Assembly: GCA_905221605.1 (NCBI GenBank)
Contig: CAJNDS010002542.1
Coordinates: forward strand, 62,001-126,000
Length of the DNA stretch: 64,000 nucleotides
DNA from: Symbiodinium natans
Lineage: Eukaryota; Sar; Dinophyceae; Suessiales; Symbiodiniaceae
Direction: 5' to 3'
Part shown: positions 30,739-40,131 of the stretch, one piece after another
How positions within the stretch are numbered: the first letter of the stretch is position 1
Layout: each line of letters begins with the position of its first letter
Notes under the pieces: model-generated
What the model was told of the DNA's origin: nothing
What the model saw: the letters and a program-made list of their open reading frames with translations, nothing else
Database searches by the model: none
Position numbers and translations under genes: made by a program

Positions 30739-31936
30739 GTTTTCATCGTGAAGCCAACGCCCCTTCACACTGAGGCTTGGCGCAGGGCGCCGACCCCCGC
30801 GTTGCAGTCAGGCCGAGAGGGTTCAGGGTTTAGGGTTGGACCCTAAACCCTAAACCCTAAACCCTAAACCCTAAACCCTAAACCCTAAACCTCCAGGAAG
30901 GCCGAAGGAAGCCAAAGTCCTTACCATGGATCCTCATTTTCGTAAGCCATTGAGCTCTACATCCTAAACCCCAGAATACGAGCCAAACCTGGCTTTCAAC
31001 CCTAAACCTTCCTGTTTTGGGAGTTCTATTTCAGGTTTAGGGTTTAGGGTTTGGGGTTTAGGGTTTAGGGGTGTCGCAGCTTGGGCTGTCTGAGCTTTGC
31101 ATTCCGGGTGCGGGCGCGTGACATCTGCATGTTTCGCTCCCCGATGAAGGGTTGCTTCAGTGGGTAGTGGACGATCCTCAACCCAAAGCCCCGAAATAGT
31201 TAAGGTTTAGAAGCGTTTGGAAAAATGAAGGTTGGCAACTTGAGTGTCGGGGCTCCGTTGGCTTTGGTGCGGGCATCGAAGTATCCAGCCCGGACAAGGG
31301 CGGAAGGCGAAAGCTACACTATTCTGAACGTCTCCGTGCAGGATCTCTTGTCGGAAGTCACGGCGGACGTCAAGGCAACAGTTCCTTTGGAAATCCAGAC
31401 GCGATACGTTTTGGAGCAGAAGCCTTGCCTAATTGTCATTGGAGGCACAGGTTTGGGGCAACGGGTCAATGAAGACACGTGGGCATGTCAGGAAAGTTAC
31501 GGGGAGACGACACCCGAAACACTGGGGCTGGAGGGTTACTGACACGTATTAAGAGTCATCATGAAGCAGTAGTAACCCAAGAGCCTCAAATGATGCCCCC
31601 CCCCCCCATCCCATCACTCCTAAACCCTAAACCCTAAACCCGAAATCATTCACCCGCAATATGAGCAGGACCATCCCTGGCAAAGTGGGCCCCTGGGGCG
31701 GCAGCGACACGTTTCCGAAGTGGGGGCCCCCAGGAGATTTAGGGTCGAGGGTTTGGGGTTTGGGGGTTTAGGGTTTCAGGACCTGGACCTTTCAGGAGGG
31801 GGACTCTGAGGTCCGAAATTTTATTCAAGGCTTCAGAACGGACAATGTTAGGGTACCATGCTTGAGGGTTTCGGAGAAGATGCCTGAAGCTGGCCCTGAC
31901 TGGCAAGAGGAGAGAAGGTTGCAGGGGCCGGGCTGA
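30739..31936 (+). CDS. Compact multi-exon gene, unknown function
   Basis: Proposed exons: 30739-30820 (VFIVKPTPLHTEAWR), 30897-30941 (RPKEAKVLTMDPHF, donor GTAAGC), 31080-31163 (GCLSFAFRVRARDIC), a piece within 31208-31541 (VGNLSVGAPLALVR, RYVLEQKPCLIVIGG), 31669-31735 (TIPGKVGPWGGSDTF) and 31796-31936 (SEVRNFIQGFRTDN, PCLRVSEKMPEAGPD, then TGA). Phase agrees for 30820/30897 and 31735/31796. The middle joins are unproven, and 31208-31541 has a second long open frame. GPWGG is also seen in jacalin-like lectins, but one short match is not enough to assign that fold. Introns of 76 and 60 bp are unusually short here. Confidence 0.45.
30821..30896 (+). other. 76-bp telomeric hairpin intron
   Basis: Reads GTTCAGGG-TTTAGGG-TTGGA-(CCCTAAA)n-CCTCCAG. 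The 5' arm is two TTTAGGG units and the 3' arm about eight CCCTAAA units, so the RNA can fold back on itself. Flanking frames join as G|GA = Gly. Confidence 0.55.
31736..31795 (+). other. 60-bp GA-AG intron made of TTTAGGG variants
   Basis: Starts GATTTAGGG after GGGCCCCCAGGA and ends CCTTTCAG before GAG. Both exons are in phase 0. The GA donor is required to keep the frame. Confidence 0.5.
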
Positions 31937-31957
31937 GGATCCCAAACTAACACCCTA

Positions 31958-32510
31958 AGCCCTAAACCTCTGAAACCCGAAACCCCAAACCCCAAACCCC
32001 AAACCCTAAACCCTAAACCCTGAACCCTGAACCCTAAACCCTAAACCCTAAACCCTAAACCCTAACCCTAAACCCTAAACCCTAAACCCTAAACCCTAAA
32101 CCCTAAACCCTAAACCCTAAACCCTAAACCCTAAACCCTAAAACTAAACCCTAAACCCTAAACCCTAAACCCTAAACCCTAAACCCTAAACCCTAAACCC
32201 TAAACCCTAAACCCTAAACCCTAAACCCTGAACCCTAGCCAAAACCCAAGCTCTTCAGACTCGAAGCGATCCACCTCGCCGGGCACTCCGCGCTGTCGCT
32301 CGTCTTCGCCATCCGCAGGCCGCTGGGTTGCGGGGGGTTTCGGGTTCGTTTCCAAGCAGAGCCCTAAACCCAAACCCTAAACCCTAAACCCCAAACCCTA
32401 AACCCTCAACCCTAAACCCCAAACCCTAAACCCTAAACCCTAAACCCTAAACCCTAAACCCTAAAACCCTATAAACCCTAAACCCTAGACCCTATAAACC
32501 CTAAACCCTT
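31958..32510. repeat. CCCTAAA arrays
   Basis: Two long blocks (31958-32240 and 32358-32510) flanking the coding island 32251-32336. Confidence 0.95.
32251..32336 (+). CDS. Candidate exon, unknown protein
   Basis: The frame reads LFRLEAIHLAGHSAL, then SLVFAIRRPLGCG, ending at a GT donor, with telomere arrays on both sides. Hydrophobic and protein-like. Confidence 0.45.
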
Positions 32511-32807
32511 TGGCGTTAAGGGTTCAAAGGGTTTAGGGTTTAGGGTTTTCGGGTTGGGGCGTGCGGGCCAGGTTGCGCACTGAGAAGAGCTCGCTTGTAC
32601 ATGAGGGCATGCCTGCCCCAAAGACCCCCCCTAAACACTACTGTAAGATAGGGGCCTGAATAATTAGAATGGGGGTTACTAGCGTAGAAGTACAAAGGAA
32701 CCACGAGGGATTATCATGAGAAATTATTCCGACCCCTATATGGCTCATGACTCAAAGCGAGTGAAAACCAGGGCCAGCCAAAGCCAAGCCAGCCAAATCA
32801 AATTCAT

Positions 32808-33053
32808 ATGCCGACTTTGTCAGGTTTTGAACGGTCGCTAAGGTTTCCATCGAGGGCGTTCGAGGCCGAAGCCCTTCAAGTAGCAAGGTTGTCTGGACGT
32901 CAACGTTGCGATTCCCATTGGAGGAATTCAATGCCGCGTCGCCTTTCTAATCGAAGGTTGCCGGGTCTAGAATCGTATCCGAGAGCAACAAGTGTTATGG
33001 GAACTGAGTTCAAGGCTTTCTCGGGTGCCGGATCGTACCGGACAGAGTCTTGA
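32808..33053 (+). CDS. Open frame of 81 codons, doubtful
   Basis: ATG-led frame with FEAEALQVARLSGRQ and MGTEFKAFSGAGSY, ending TGA. Lies in a telomere-free stretch; no motif recognised. Confidence 0.25.
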   Translation: MPTLSGFERSLRFPSRAFEAEALQVARLSGRQRCDSHWRNSMPRRLSNRRLPGLESYPRATSVMGTEFKAFSGAGSYRTES

Positions 33054-33291
33054 ATCGTAAAACCTAAGCCCTAAGCCCGTAAAGCCGTTGCCATCGTCAG
33101 GCTGCAGGTCTGCACACCCCCCCCCCCCACCCCTCACCCCCATACGCCCCTAAACCCCTCCGCCATGCTACCCTAAATCCCAAACCCAAAACCATAAACC
33201 CTAAACCCTAAACCCTGTTCAAGGTTTTGGAATGAGTTGTACGACCCCAACACCCTAAACCCTTCACCCTAAACCCTGAACCACCCATGGG

Positions 33292-33411
33292 ATGATAAAG
33301 CCCGAGTTCGAGTTCATGCCCTCGAGCCAGCGCAACCTGCCCGATGCCAGGGCCTGCAACAAGCACGACGGGCCCTACGAGAAGCAGCGCCTACACGAGA
33401 GATGGTTCTAA
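33292..33411 (+). CDS. Candidate terminal exon, unknown protein
   Basis: The frame reads MIKPEFEFMPSSQRN, LPDARACNKHDGPYE, KQRLHERWF, then TAA. It is GC-rich at third positions and strongly protein-like. The ATG may be internal. Not recognised. Confidence 0.5.
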   Translation: MIKPEFEFMPSSQRNLPDARACNKHDGPYEKQRLHERWF

Positions 33412-33552
33412 AGGAAGGTTTTGGGTTTACTTTGGGTCTATAGAGTTTAGTTCTTACGTTTTCTGGGGGAAGCAATAGCACAACAACTGGAGAACCCCAA
33501 CTGTAACTCCAACCTAGACCCTGAACCCTTGAGACCCCAAACCGCAAACCCC

Positions 33553-33553
<1 letters not shown>

Positions 33554-33578
<25 letters not shown>
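33554..33578. repeat. TA microsatellite
   Basis: Simple (TA)n run. Confidence 0.9.
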
Positions 33579-33585
<7 letters not shown>

Positions 33586-33659
33586 AAGCTCTGTTCGGAG
33601 TTGATGTCCTGAAACCCTAAACCCTAAACACCAAACACCAAACCCCAAACCCGATAGAG

Positions 33660-33728
33660 GAAGCTCTGCTAGGAGTTGATGTCTGCGCAGAGACGTCTTC
33701 AGCTTTCAGGGCCGAGATCAACGCGTAG
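33660..33728 (+). CDS. Candidate terminal exon with a duplicated 5' part
   Basis: After CGATAGAG|G the frame reads EALLGVDVCAETSSA, then FRAEINA, then TAG. Its first 24 bases (the repeat unit being 33659-33683) are a copy, with two mismatches, of 33584-33608, 75 bp upstream, on the other side of a telomere block. The earlier copy also encodes 'ALFGVDV'. Confidence 0.45.
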   Translation, partial: EALLGVDVCAETSSAFRAEINA

Positions 33729-34071
33729 GGTGCAGGGAGCTTAGGGTTTACGGTTTTGGGTTAGGGTTTAGGTTTTAGGGTTTAGGGTTTAGGGTTTAGG
33801 GTTTAGGGTTTAGGGTTTAGGGCTCAGAGAGTTTTAGGTTATGGGGTGTGCCGGCACCTTTTTTCACCTGTTCGGGGTCCTGGGGATGCAGGTGTAGTAT
33901 CTGAGGGCCATGAACCTGGGTGGCTCGGATGGAAACGGAGGTGCACCAGGCGGATGAGTTCTATGGGATAGTGGGGGCGAACTAGGACCACAACCAGGGC
34001 ACATGCTGCCGAACACACGTACTTGGCGCTTCAGCTCCTAGACTCTCGAAGGTTAGGGTACGCTTGCCCAG

Positions 34072-34145
34072 GATCACCAATGCGAACATGGTGCTCAAAA
34101 TCCTGGCCGAGTTTCAGGCTGGACCGAAAAATTGCTTGGATCTTG
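34072..34145 (+). CDS. Candidate exon, unknown protein
   Basis: After TTGCCCAG|G the frame reads ITNANMVLKILAEFQ, then AGPKNCLDL, ending at a GT donor. Helical; a long poly-C block follows. Confidence 0.45.
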
Positions 34146-34569
34146 GTCTTGGCGCAGAAGCATCACATCACCCCCCCCGCATCACCCCCCCCCCCCTCCC
34201 AACCTTTCAAAAACCTTGGACCTTCCAAAAGCCCTGGCACCATGCAATCCCCCCCCCCCCCCCCCCCCCCCCCCTTTCCCCCCAGCAAAACCCCAAGCTC
34301 TGAAAACCCTCGCTACACCGAAGGAGGCCCTAAACCCTGTGCACGAAGTATATAAACCCTGTGCACAGAGGGGGAACATGGTTTAAGAATGATTGCAACT
34401 GGGATTCCCTGTAGCATACCGACTTGGGGATGAGGATGTTCCAACTTTTTGGTGTTTCTGCAGGCCCTTCTGACCCTACACCCCAAACCCCCAAACACTC
34501 AACTCCAGAACCCCAAGCCCCAAAGCCCTAGACCCTGAACTTAACCCCTAAGCCCCACACCCTAAACTT

Positions 34570-34760
34570 AAAATCTAAACCCCTAAACCCCTAAACCCCT
34601 AAACCCCTAAACCCCTAAACCCCTAAACCCCTAAACCCCTAAACCCCTAAACCCCTTAAACCCCTTAAACCCCTTAAACCCCTTAAACCCCTTAAACCCC
34701 TAAACCCCTAAACCCCTAAACCCCTAAACCCCTAAACCCCTAAACCCCTAAACCCTAAAC
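34570..34760. repeat. Homogenised 8-mer variant array (CCCCTAAA)
   Basis: About 20 CCCCTAAA units with an inner block of CCCCTTAAA units. Another CCCCTAAA array lies at 45345-45450. Confidence 0.95.
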
Positions 34761-34808
34761 CCTAAACCCTAAACCCTAGCCCTAAACCCTAAACCCCAAA
34801 CCCTGGAG

Positions 34809-35400
34809 GCCTCAGGCGCCGACCTCTCCGTGCCAGAGGCGACTGTGGACACGTGGGAGACGGTGCTGCGGGACAAGGACGTGTTTGGGGTTTGGGGTTG
34901 AGGGTTGAGGGTTTAGGGTTTAGGGTTTGGGGTTTGGGGTTTAGGGTTTGGGGTTTAGGGTTTAGGGTTTAAGGTGCAGGGTTGAAGGCTTTTAGGGCTT
35001 AAGGCTCAGGTCAAGTGATGAGGCACCCAAGAAAACCTCAACCCTAAAAACCCTTTGGCTTACTCCTAAGCCCTAGTCCCCTAAGCCCCAAACACCATGA
35101 GCTCGGCTTAAGATTTACGGCTTAGGGCCATCCGGGTGTAAGATTCAGTGTACAGAGTTTTGGGGGTAGCAACCCACTAAACCCTAATTAAACATCCCCA
35201 AACATCCCCTAAACCCAAACCCAAACTAAGCCCCAAGCCCTAACCCTAAACCCCAAACCCTAAACCCTAAACCCTAGACCCTAGACCCTAAACCCTGGCC
35301 TTAAACCCCGAAACCCTGAGCGCCTGGAAGCCTCTTCCTTGCGGAGGAGGCCGCCGACGTAAAGATCTCGGTGGTTGAATCTCGGCGACGGTCGGCGTGA
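34809..35400 (+). CDS. Two candidate exons, the second terminal
   Basis: Exon 34809-34880 reads ASGADLSVPEATVDT, then WETVLRDKD, between TGGAG|G and GTGTTTGGGG. The second exon ends at TGA 35398-35400 with EAADVKISVVESRRR. Starting it at 35347 (GGAG|GAG) matches phase 0; a start at 35321 would add SLFLA upstream. Unknown protein. Confidence 0.5.
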
Positions 35401-35615
35401 GGGCTGAGGGTTGAGGGCTGAGGGTTTGGGGGGTTTAGGGGGCTTAGGGGATTTCGGGTTTCGGGGTTTAGGGTTATAGGGCTTTGCGGTTCGGGGTGTA
35501 TAGAAAGGAGGGGTTTGGGGAACCGGTTCCCTGTGATCAACTGCCTCATGTTGCAATGCCAGTGATATCTCAGCTGTTATCCCAAACCCTAAGCCCTAAA
35601 ACCCGATACACCGAG

Positions 35616-35895
35616 GAGAAGCAGTCGCCACAGGATGAGGTCTTTGTTTCCGTGGCCGGCGCCTTCTCAGAAGCTATTGAGAAGTTGCAGAACAATAGAA
35701 ACTGGTCCAAACATCACCCTAAACCTTAAACCCTAAACCCGAAACCCTAAACCCTAAACCCAAAAAGAAGCCCTGAACCATAAATCCCAAATCCTCGGGT
35801 CTCTCCACCACAAGATCCAGCAGCCTATTCTTTCGCTTATTCGCGACCTAAGAATCGTATCGAGGGTTGATTTTTTTTGCAAACGCCTGCAGAAA
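35616..35895 (+). CDS. Two candidate exons, unknown protein
   Basis: Exon 35616-35704 reads EKQSPQDEVFVSVAG, then AFSEAIEKLQNNRN; exon 35815-35895 reads IQQPILSLIRDLRIV, then SRVDFFCKRLQK, ending at GTAGGG. Both are convincingly protein-like, but I could not match their phases. Confidence 0.45.
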
Positions 35896-36154
35896 GTAGG
35901 GTTTCGGATTTGGGGTTCCTTTCGGGCTCTTAAGATAGTTATACCTTCAAATAAAGCTCCTTTCTGGGTGGGGAGGGGGGGGGGGGGGCGTTCTTTGGTG
36001 TCTAGGCTCATGTGAACAGAAAGCTAGGTGCAGGTTCCCCCTAAACCTAAATTCCCGCCCCCCCCCCCCCCCCCCCCACCCCCAAGATGCTTATGAGTTA
36101 GCGTTTAGGGTTTAAGGATTAGGGTTTAGGGTGAACTAGGGTTCACGTCGCGTC

Positions 36155-36454
36155 ATGAGTCGCGACACCGTGGGCCAGATGACCCCACACACGATGCAGC
36201 GCCACGTGGTCAAGCTACATCTCAGCCGTTGCCCTTCCCCACACCATTTGTTCAATGTATGGACCTCGCAGGAAATCATAGCTTCAGCTGTTTGTCTAGC
36301 TGTGGGGATTCAGCCCAAAGCCCTGAATCCACCCGAAACCGCAGGTACCGTCTACGCGCATTCCTTGGTGCTCAAGGCTGTCTCGCCCGTCTTGAAGGTC
36401 GCCCCGCATTGTGTGAGGAAACTGAAAGGCCTCCCTAAACCCCAAACCCTATAA
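36155..36454 (+). CDS. Open frame of 99 codons, probable exon
   Basis: Contains DTVGQMTPHTMQRHV, LFNVWTSQEIIASAV and AHSLVLKAVSPVLK. The start is uncertain and the last codons run into CCCCAAACCCT repeat, so the true exon probably ends earlier. Confidence 0.4.
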   Translation: MSRDTVGQMTPHTMQRHVVKLHLSRCPSPHHLFNVWTSQEIIASAVCLAVGIQPKALNPPETAGTVYAHSLVLKAVSPVLKVAPHCVRKLKGLPKPQTL

Positions 36455-36724
36455 AGCCCTGAAAGCATGAAACGCTGAGACCTCTGACCCGAGCCGGTAT
36501 AGAGTTTAGGGCAGGGTGTATAGGGTTATATAGGGTTCTGGAGATTTGCAGCGCATGGTGTTTAGGGTTTGTTGGGTGTATAGGGTTATTAGGGTTTTGG
36601 GTCCAGGGCTTTTTTGGGTTTTGGCTTCCGGTCGTCTAGTTTTGGGTTTAGGGTTTAGGGCTTATAGGGCTTAGGGTTTGGGGTTTGGGGTTTAGGGCTT
36701 AAAGGCTTAGGGCTTAGGGTTTAG

Positions 36725-36811
36725 GACTGCATCCTCCGAAAGGCGCTGCTGACGTGTCCAATGCGAGAAGGGTCCACGGGAGCCATTCAGGTTGCAGCTC
36801 GGAGAGATTAG
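36725..36811 (+). CDS. Candidate exon, unknown protein
   Basis: After TTTAG|G the frame reads DCILRKALLTCPMRE, then GSTGAIQVAARRD, with TAG formed by the first repeat unit. A GA donor at GGA|GATTAGGG would make it internal. Confidence 0.45.
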   Translation, partial: DCILRKALLTCPMREGSTGAIQVAARRD

Positions 36812-37005
36812 GGTTTGGGGTTTGGGGTTTAGGGTTTAGGGTTTAGGGTTTAGGGTTTAGGGTTTAGGGTTCAGCCTGAACCTGCAGCCCTCTCAACCCA
36901 AGGCCCCAAATCCCTGAACCCCCTTAAACCCTAAACCCTAAATACCCTACAATGTGGCCCCTTTAAGGATTCCCTAAGTATAGAAACCCAGGCAGGTTGT
37001 TTCAG

Positions 37006-37104
37006 CCAGTGTCTCGTTGGGCGGCCATCCATTTTACTGCAATGCAGGGCGCGAGAGGCTTGCGAGAATGGCTGTGGATGGGTGGTGTCTATAGTTTGCA
37101 GGGG
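37006..37104 (+). CDS. Candidate exon, unknown protein
   Basis: After GTTTCAG the frame reads PVSRWAAIHFTAMQG, then ARGLREWLWMGGVYS, ending at GTCTGG, beyond which a partial family A element begins. Confidence 0.45.
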
Positions 37105-37295
37105 GTCTGGATTTACTTGGAGGTCTGTTTGCTTACAAGCCTACGTACTGGCAGTCCTTAGAGGCTGAAAGGGCTCTTCTTATGATTGTAGTCATTACTG
37201 CGACGATTATTATTACCACGATTATTGGTACTTACTATTCTTCTTATTGTTATTGTCTTAGGGTTGCTTGGAATTCCTTTTGTTAAACTCCTGTG

Positions 37296-37624
37296 CCTAA
37301 TCCGAGCTCCTGTTTAATTAAACCCCCCCCATATTTAAAGAAATTTTTTTTGCCCGGATTCCCGCCGGAAGACTACTTTCCATTACGATGGATTTCGTAT
37401 GGGCCAAACCCCCCCACATTTAAAGAATTGTTGTTTGGGGGGGTTGTCAAATTTTGAAACTCTGCCTTTCGGAAAGCTTTTTTCTTCTGCAGGGACGTTT
37501 GGGTTCTTATTGTTTTTTAATAGAGAAACCATACGGGGCCATGGTCCAACTATTGCGGAACCCTGCCTTCCTTATTGTGGGGGGGGGGGGGGGCCCCCCC
37601 AATTAAACAGGAGCTCGGATTAGG
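37296..37624. mobile_element. Inverted-repeat element family K, 329 bp
   Basis: The ends are perfect 24-nt inverted repeats: the left end starts CCTAATCCGAGCTCCTG and the right end finishes CAGGAGCTCGGATTAGG. The interior has a second inverted pair (CGTATGGGCC near 37396 and CATACGGGGCC near 37531) and a poly-G. No coding capacity, so a MITE-like element. No clear target duplication is visible. It sits about 290 bp upstream of the membrane-protein gene. Confidence 0.75.
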
Positions 37625-37841
37625 TGGCAACCCTACAGCCGCGAGGGTTAGGGGTTCAGGGTTTAGGGTTTAGGAGGTCCACTTACTAGTAGGCTGTAAC
37701 TTCTTTTTGACTGTACCCATGTAGCTGTCTTTGGGGGACGTATAGCTGGGATCAAAATGATGTTGCGAAATAGGTTGTAACCAGAACGGAACCGCCCAGT
37801 ACTTTAACAAAATAAGGACCGCATTCCCAGATCTTCGCTTC

Positions 37842-37866
37842 CCATAGCCTTGCGAGGGATCTCAAG
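37842..37866 (+). other. Possible degraded spliced-leader relic
   Basis: CCATAGCC...CTCAAG, 47 bp before the start of the intronless gene, resembles the ends of the dinoflagellate spliced leader (CCGTAGCC...GGCTCAAG), but the middle is four bases too long and diverged. Suggestive only. Confidence 0.2.
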
Positions 37867-37912
37867 AACAGATTTGCTGCAAAAGCAGCAGTGATCCTTC
37901 CAATATCTAGCC

Positions 37913-39724
37913 ATGTATGCCCTTGTTTATTCCGCGATCGTGGTTGTCAGCTTCAGCGCGCACCTCCACTTCTTGGGAGAACACATCTGGCGTGCCCTCA
38001 CCAGGGCATATCAGAGCCTACCCGAGACACAGGTAGAGGACCCCAAAGCAAAGACTGATGACCGTCTCTCGCATCGGCTAGCAACAATTCGAGCATTCAA
38101 CTTCAAGGCGGTATGTAACTTCACCGTGAACATCAACCTTGGCCTCTTTTTGGTTATGACCTGGCGATTTTTTCAGGAGTCCACCATCATAAACTTGGCC
38201 GTAAGCTTGATGCCGCTCATCGAATATGTTGTCTGCTGCAGTGTGGTCAGCGGGAGCATGCGCCTAACGAGCCGGACATTAATGTGTGCCAGCTCTTTCC
38301 AGTGCGGACTCATTCACATCTACGCGGTTATGGCAAGCCTTCTGAGCCCAACCTCTGCTACAGAGCATATAATGACCTTCAGTATGCTATCAACGACCCA
38401 CATAGTCGCTGGATTAATCTTCCTGAACGCTCGGATGTGGATCCCATCAGCCGTGTTGCTGTGCATGTCCGACCTTGCCATGTTCATGCACAAGTTCGGC
38501 AGGGTGGAAATCAGCATGTTGCTGTGCAGCAGCCATGTCACACAGTTAGTCGTATGCTGCGTCATCCTTGCTGCGGTAGAACTTGGGGTATGCACTCACC
38601 TGCAGTCAGAGATGGATAAAGATGATGACAAAACATTGATGGCTGGCTTCCAGAAGATCCTGAAGGGACTCTGCGAAGGCAGCTTGATTTTGGACTCCAG
38701 ATGCTTGGTTCGTGGTTCTCCCTCCTGTTTGCAGCGTCTACTCTCCACCAAGAAGAACTTCGAAGATGTCAGCTTCATATCGTTGATTGCCTGCCCGGAA
38801 AGTAAGGAGCAGTTTGGTACATTAGTTCGCACAGGGGCCAGTTCACAAGCCAATGATACAGAGGCATCCCTACCTGCATGTCTACGGGTCGTCTTATCCG
38901 AAGGCGGCCAGGAGGTTCCCGTGGACATTTTTCACGCTGCATTGCCGGGCCTTTTCGGTGCTGACGAGCCACATCACATCTTGGCCTTTGTGGAGGACAC
39001 GGCGGGCCGGGAGGCTGCGCAGGCTATGCATGGCTTTCCAGAGTGGCAGAGCAATGTGAGAAGATCCCTGAACCGCAGGCCAGTTCCCTCTGCGAGCTCA
39101 AGTTCATCCCAGTCTAGATCCGAAGCGGCTTCGACCGCGGGTGCGCGAAGCAATGAAGTGCTGGAGGTAATGCAGGAGTTGGCGGAAGCCACATTTCTTA
39201 TCGACCCAGGATCCGCAAGCATGGATCTGCTAGAAGCTCACTTGAGGTTCAACAGGGGCCACCATTTGCGGCAGCCGCCTTCTCTGAGGATGCTCAGCAA
39301 GATCAATCAGTGGGACACCCTCCAGAGCCTGCTGAGGACATATGCTCTGAGTGTGCATCAAGGAGGTCAAGGAGTGCCCGACTTGCCCCTGCCGATCGCT
39401 CTGCCCGCGATGCAGGTGCGAGTTCCAGGCGCTCCTCGAAAGCTTCTGAAGGCCAAGCATGTCCGTTTGAGCCTCGCAAATCGCAGCCGGGAGTTGGGGC
39501 AACCCATCTACCTCTACCTTCATTTGAAGGGTTTTATCAAGAAGCATGCGAGGCCCAGTTACATTACTGGCATACAGGGTGATGCGGTCGAGGAGGAGCC
39601 GGACGACGGCCCCGGTGAGGATGCAGACGAGCCTGTGGCTGAGTATCAGTCTTTGGGGTCTTTTGTTCCGCCCCAGAATTTACCAGAAGATGGGTACCTT
39701 GAAGGCCCAATTTTTAACCTCTGA
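37913..39724 (+). CDS. Intronless multi-pass membrane protein with PAS-like segment
   Basis: 603 codons, ATG to TGA, no interruption. Hydrophobic spans lie near residues 4-22, 74-88, 93-114, 124-145, 155-171, 175-191 and 200-222, giving a six- or seven-span N-terminal half. Residues about 245-363 (ILKGLCEGSLILDS ... FHAALPGLFGADEP ... HILAFVED) have the length and alternating pattern of a PAS-type sensor domain. A Ser-rich linker follows (391-410), then a segment repeating part of the pattern (EVMQELAEATFLID), and an acidic C-terminus (560-575). A sensor or signalling role is an inference; no catalytic motif is visible. It is the only long uninterrupted gene in the window, which suggests a retroposed or recently gained copy. 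Confidence 0.85.
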   Translation: MYALVYSAIVVVSFSAHLHFLGEHIWRALTRAYQSLPETQVEDPKAKTDDRLSHRLATIRAFNFKAVCNFTVNINLGLFLVMTWRFFQESTIINLAVSLMPLIEYVVCCSVVSGSMRLTSRTLMCASSFQCGLIHIYAVMASLLSPTSATEHIMTFSMLSTTHIVAGLIFLNARMWIPSAVLLCMSDLAMFMHKFGRVEISMLLCSSHVTQLVVCCVILAAVELGVCTHLQSEMDKDDDKTLMAGFQKILKGLCEGSLILDSRCLVRGSPSCLQRLLSTKKNFEDVSFISLIACPESKEQFGTLVRTGASSQANDTEASLPACLRVVLSEGGQEVPVDIFHAALPGLFGADEPHHILAFVEDTAGREAAQAMHGFPEWQSNVRRSLNRRPVPSASSSSSQSRSEAASTAGARSNEVLEVMQELAEATFLIDPGSASMDLLEAHLRFNRGHHLRQPPSLRMLSKINQWDTLQSLLRTYALSVHQGGQGVPDLPLPIALPAMQVRVPGAPRKLLKAKHVRLSLANRSRELGQPIYLYLHLKGFIKKHARPSYITGIQGDAVEEEPDDGPGEDADEPVAEYQSLGSFVPPQNLPEDGYLEGPIFNL

Positions 39725-39895
39725 GCAAGTCTCAGGACTTTCGCCTGATGGGGCGGGAGATGCAAGTTTTTCACTTTTGTGGTCTGAAACCTCTTAGAAA
39801 CTCGAAGACCCTATAAGTAGAGGACTCTTTCTGTGCAAGAGCTAGCCCAGAGGCCCAGAATGTGAGAGAGCAGCTGAACTGGTGGTAGGGGTTTT

Positions 39896-39960
39896 GGTTT
39901 TAGGGTTTAGGGTTTAGGGTTTAGGGTTTAGGGTTTAGGGTTTAGGGTTTAGGGTTTGGG
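39896..39960. repeat. TTTAGGG array
   Basis: About eight units 170 bp after the membrane-protein stop codon. Confidence 0.95.
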
Positions 39961-40014
39961 GGTGCTCTAGGGCTTGGGGTTTAGGGTTTGCGGTTGCAGC
40001 CGGGAAGGGCCTGA

Positions 40015-40131
40015 ATGCCCACCGGCATCGATCCCGCATGTGGTTGCCCCCAAAATCCTGATCTGAATGTTGAGGCGCCTTTCAGGGTCTGTTTCAAGAA
40101 TAGGGTAGCGCCGTTGAGTAGCGGGGTGTAG
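40015..40131 (+). CDS. Candidate exon, doubtful
   Basis: The frame reads MPTGIDPACGCPQNP, then DLNVEAPFRVCFKN, with TAG. A second frame is open over the first half. Confidence 0.3.
   Translation: MPTGIDPACGCPQNPDLNVEAPFRVCFKNRVAPLSSGV

Noticed and set aside
33554-33578. TATATATA as a promoter TATA box
   Set aside because: Pure dinucleotide microsatellite; dinoflagellate genes are not known to rely on such a box.
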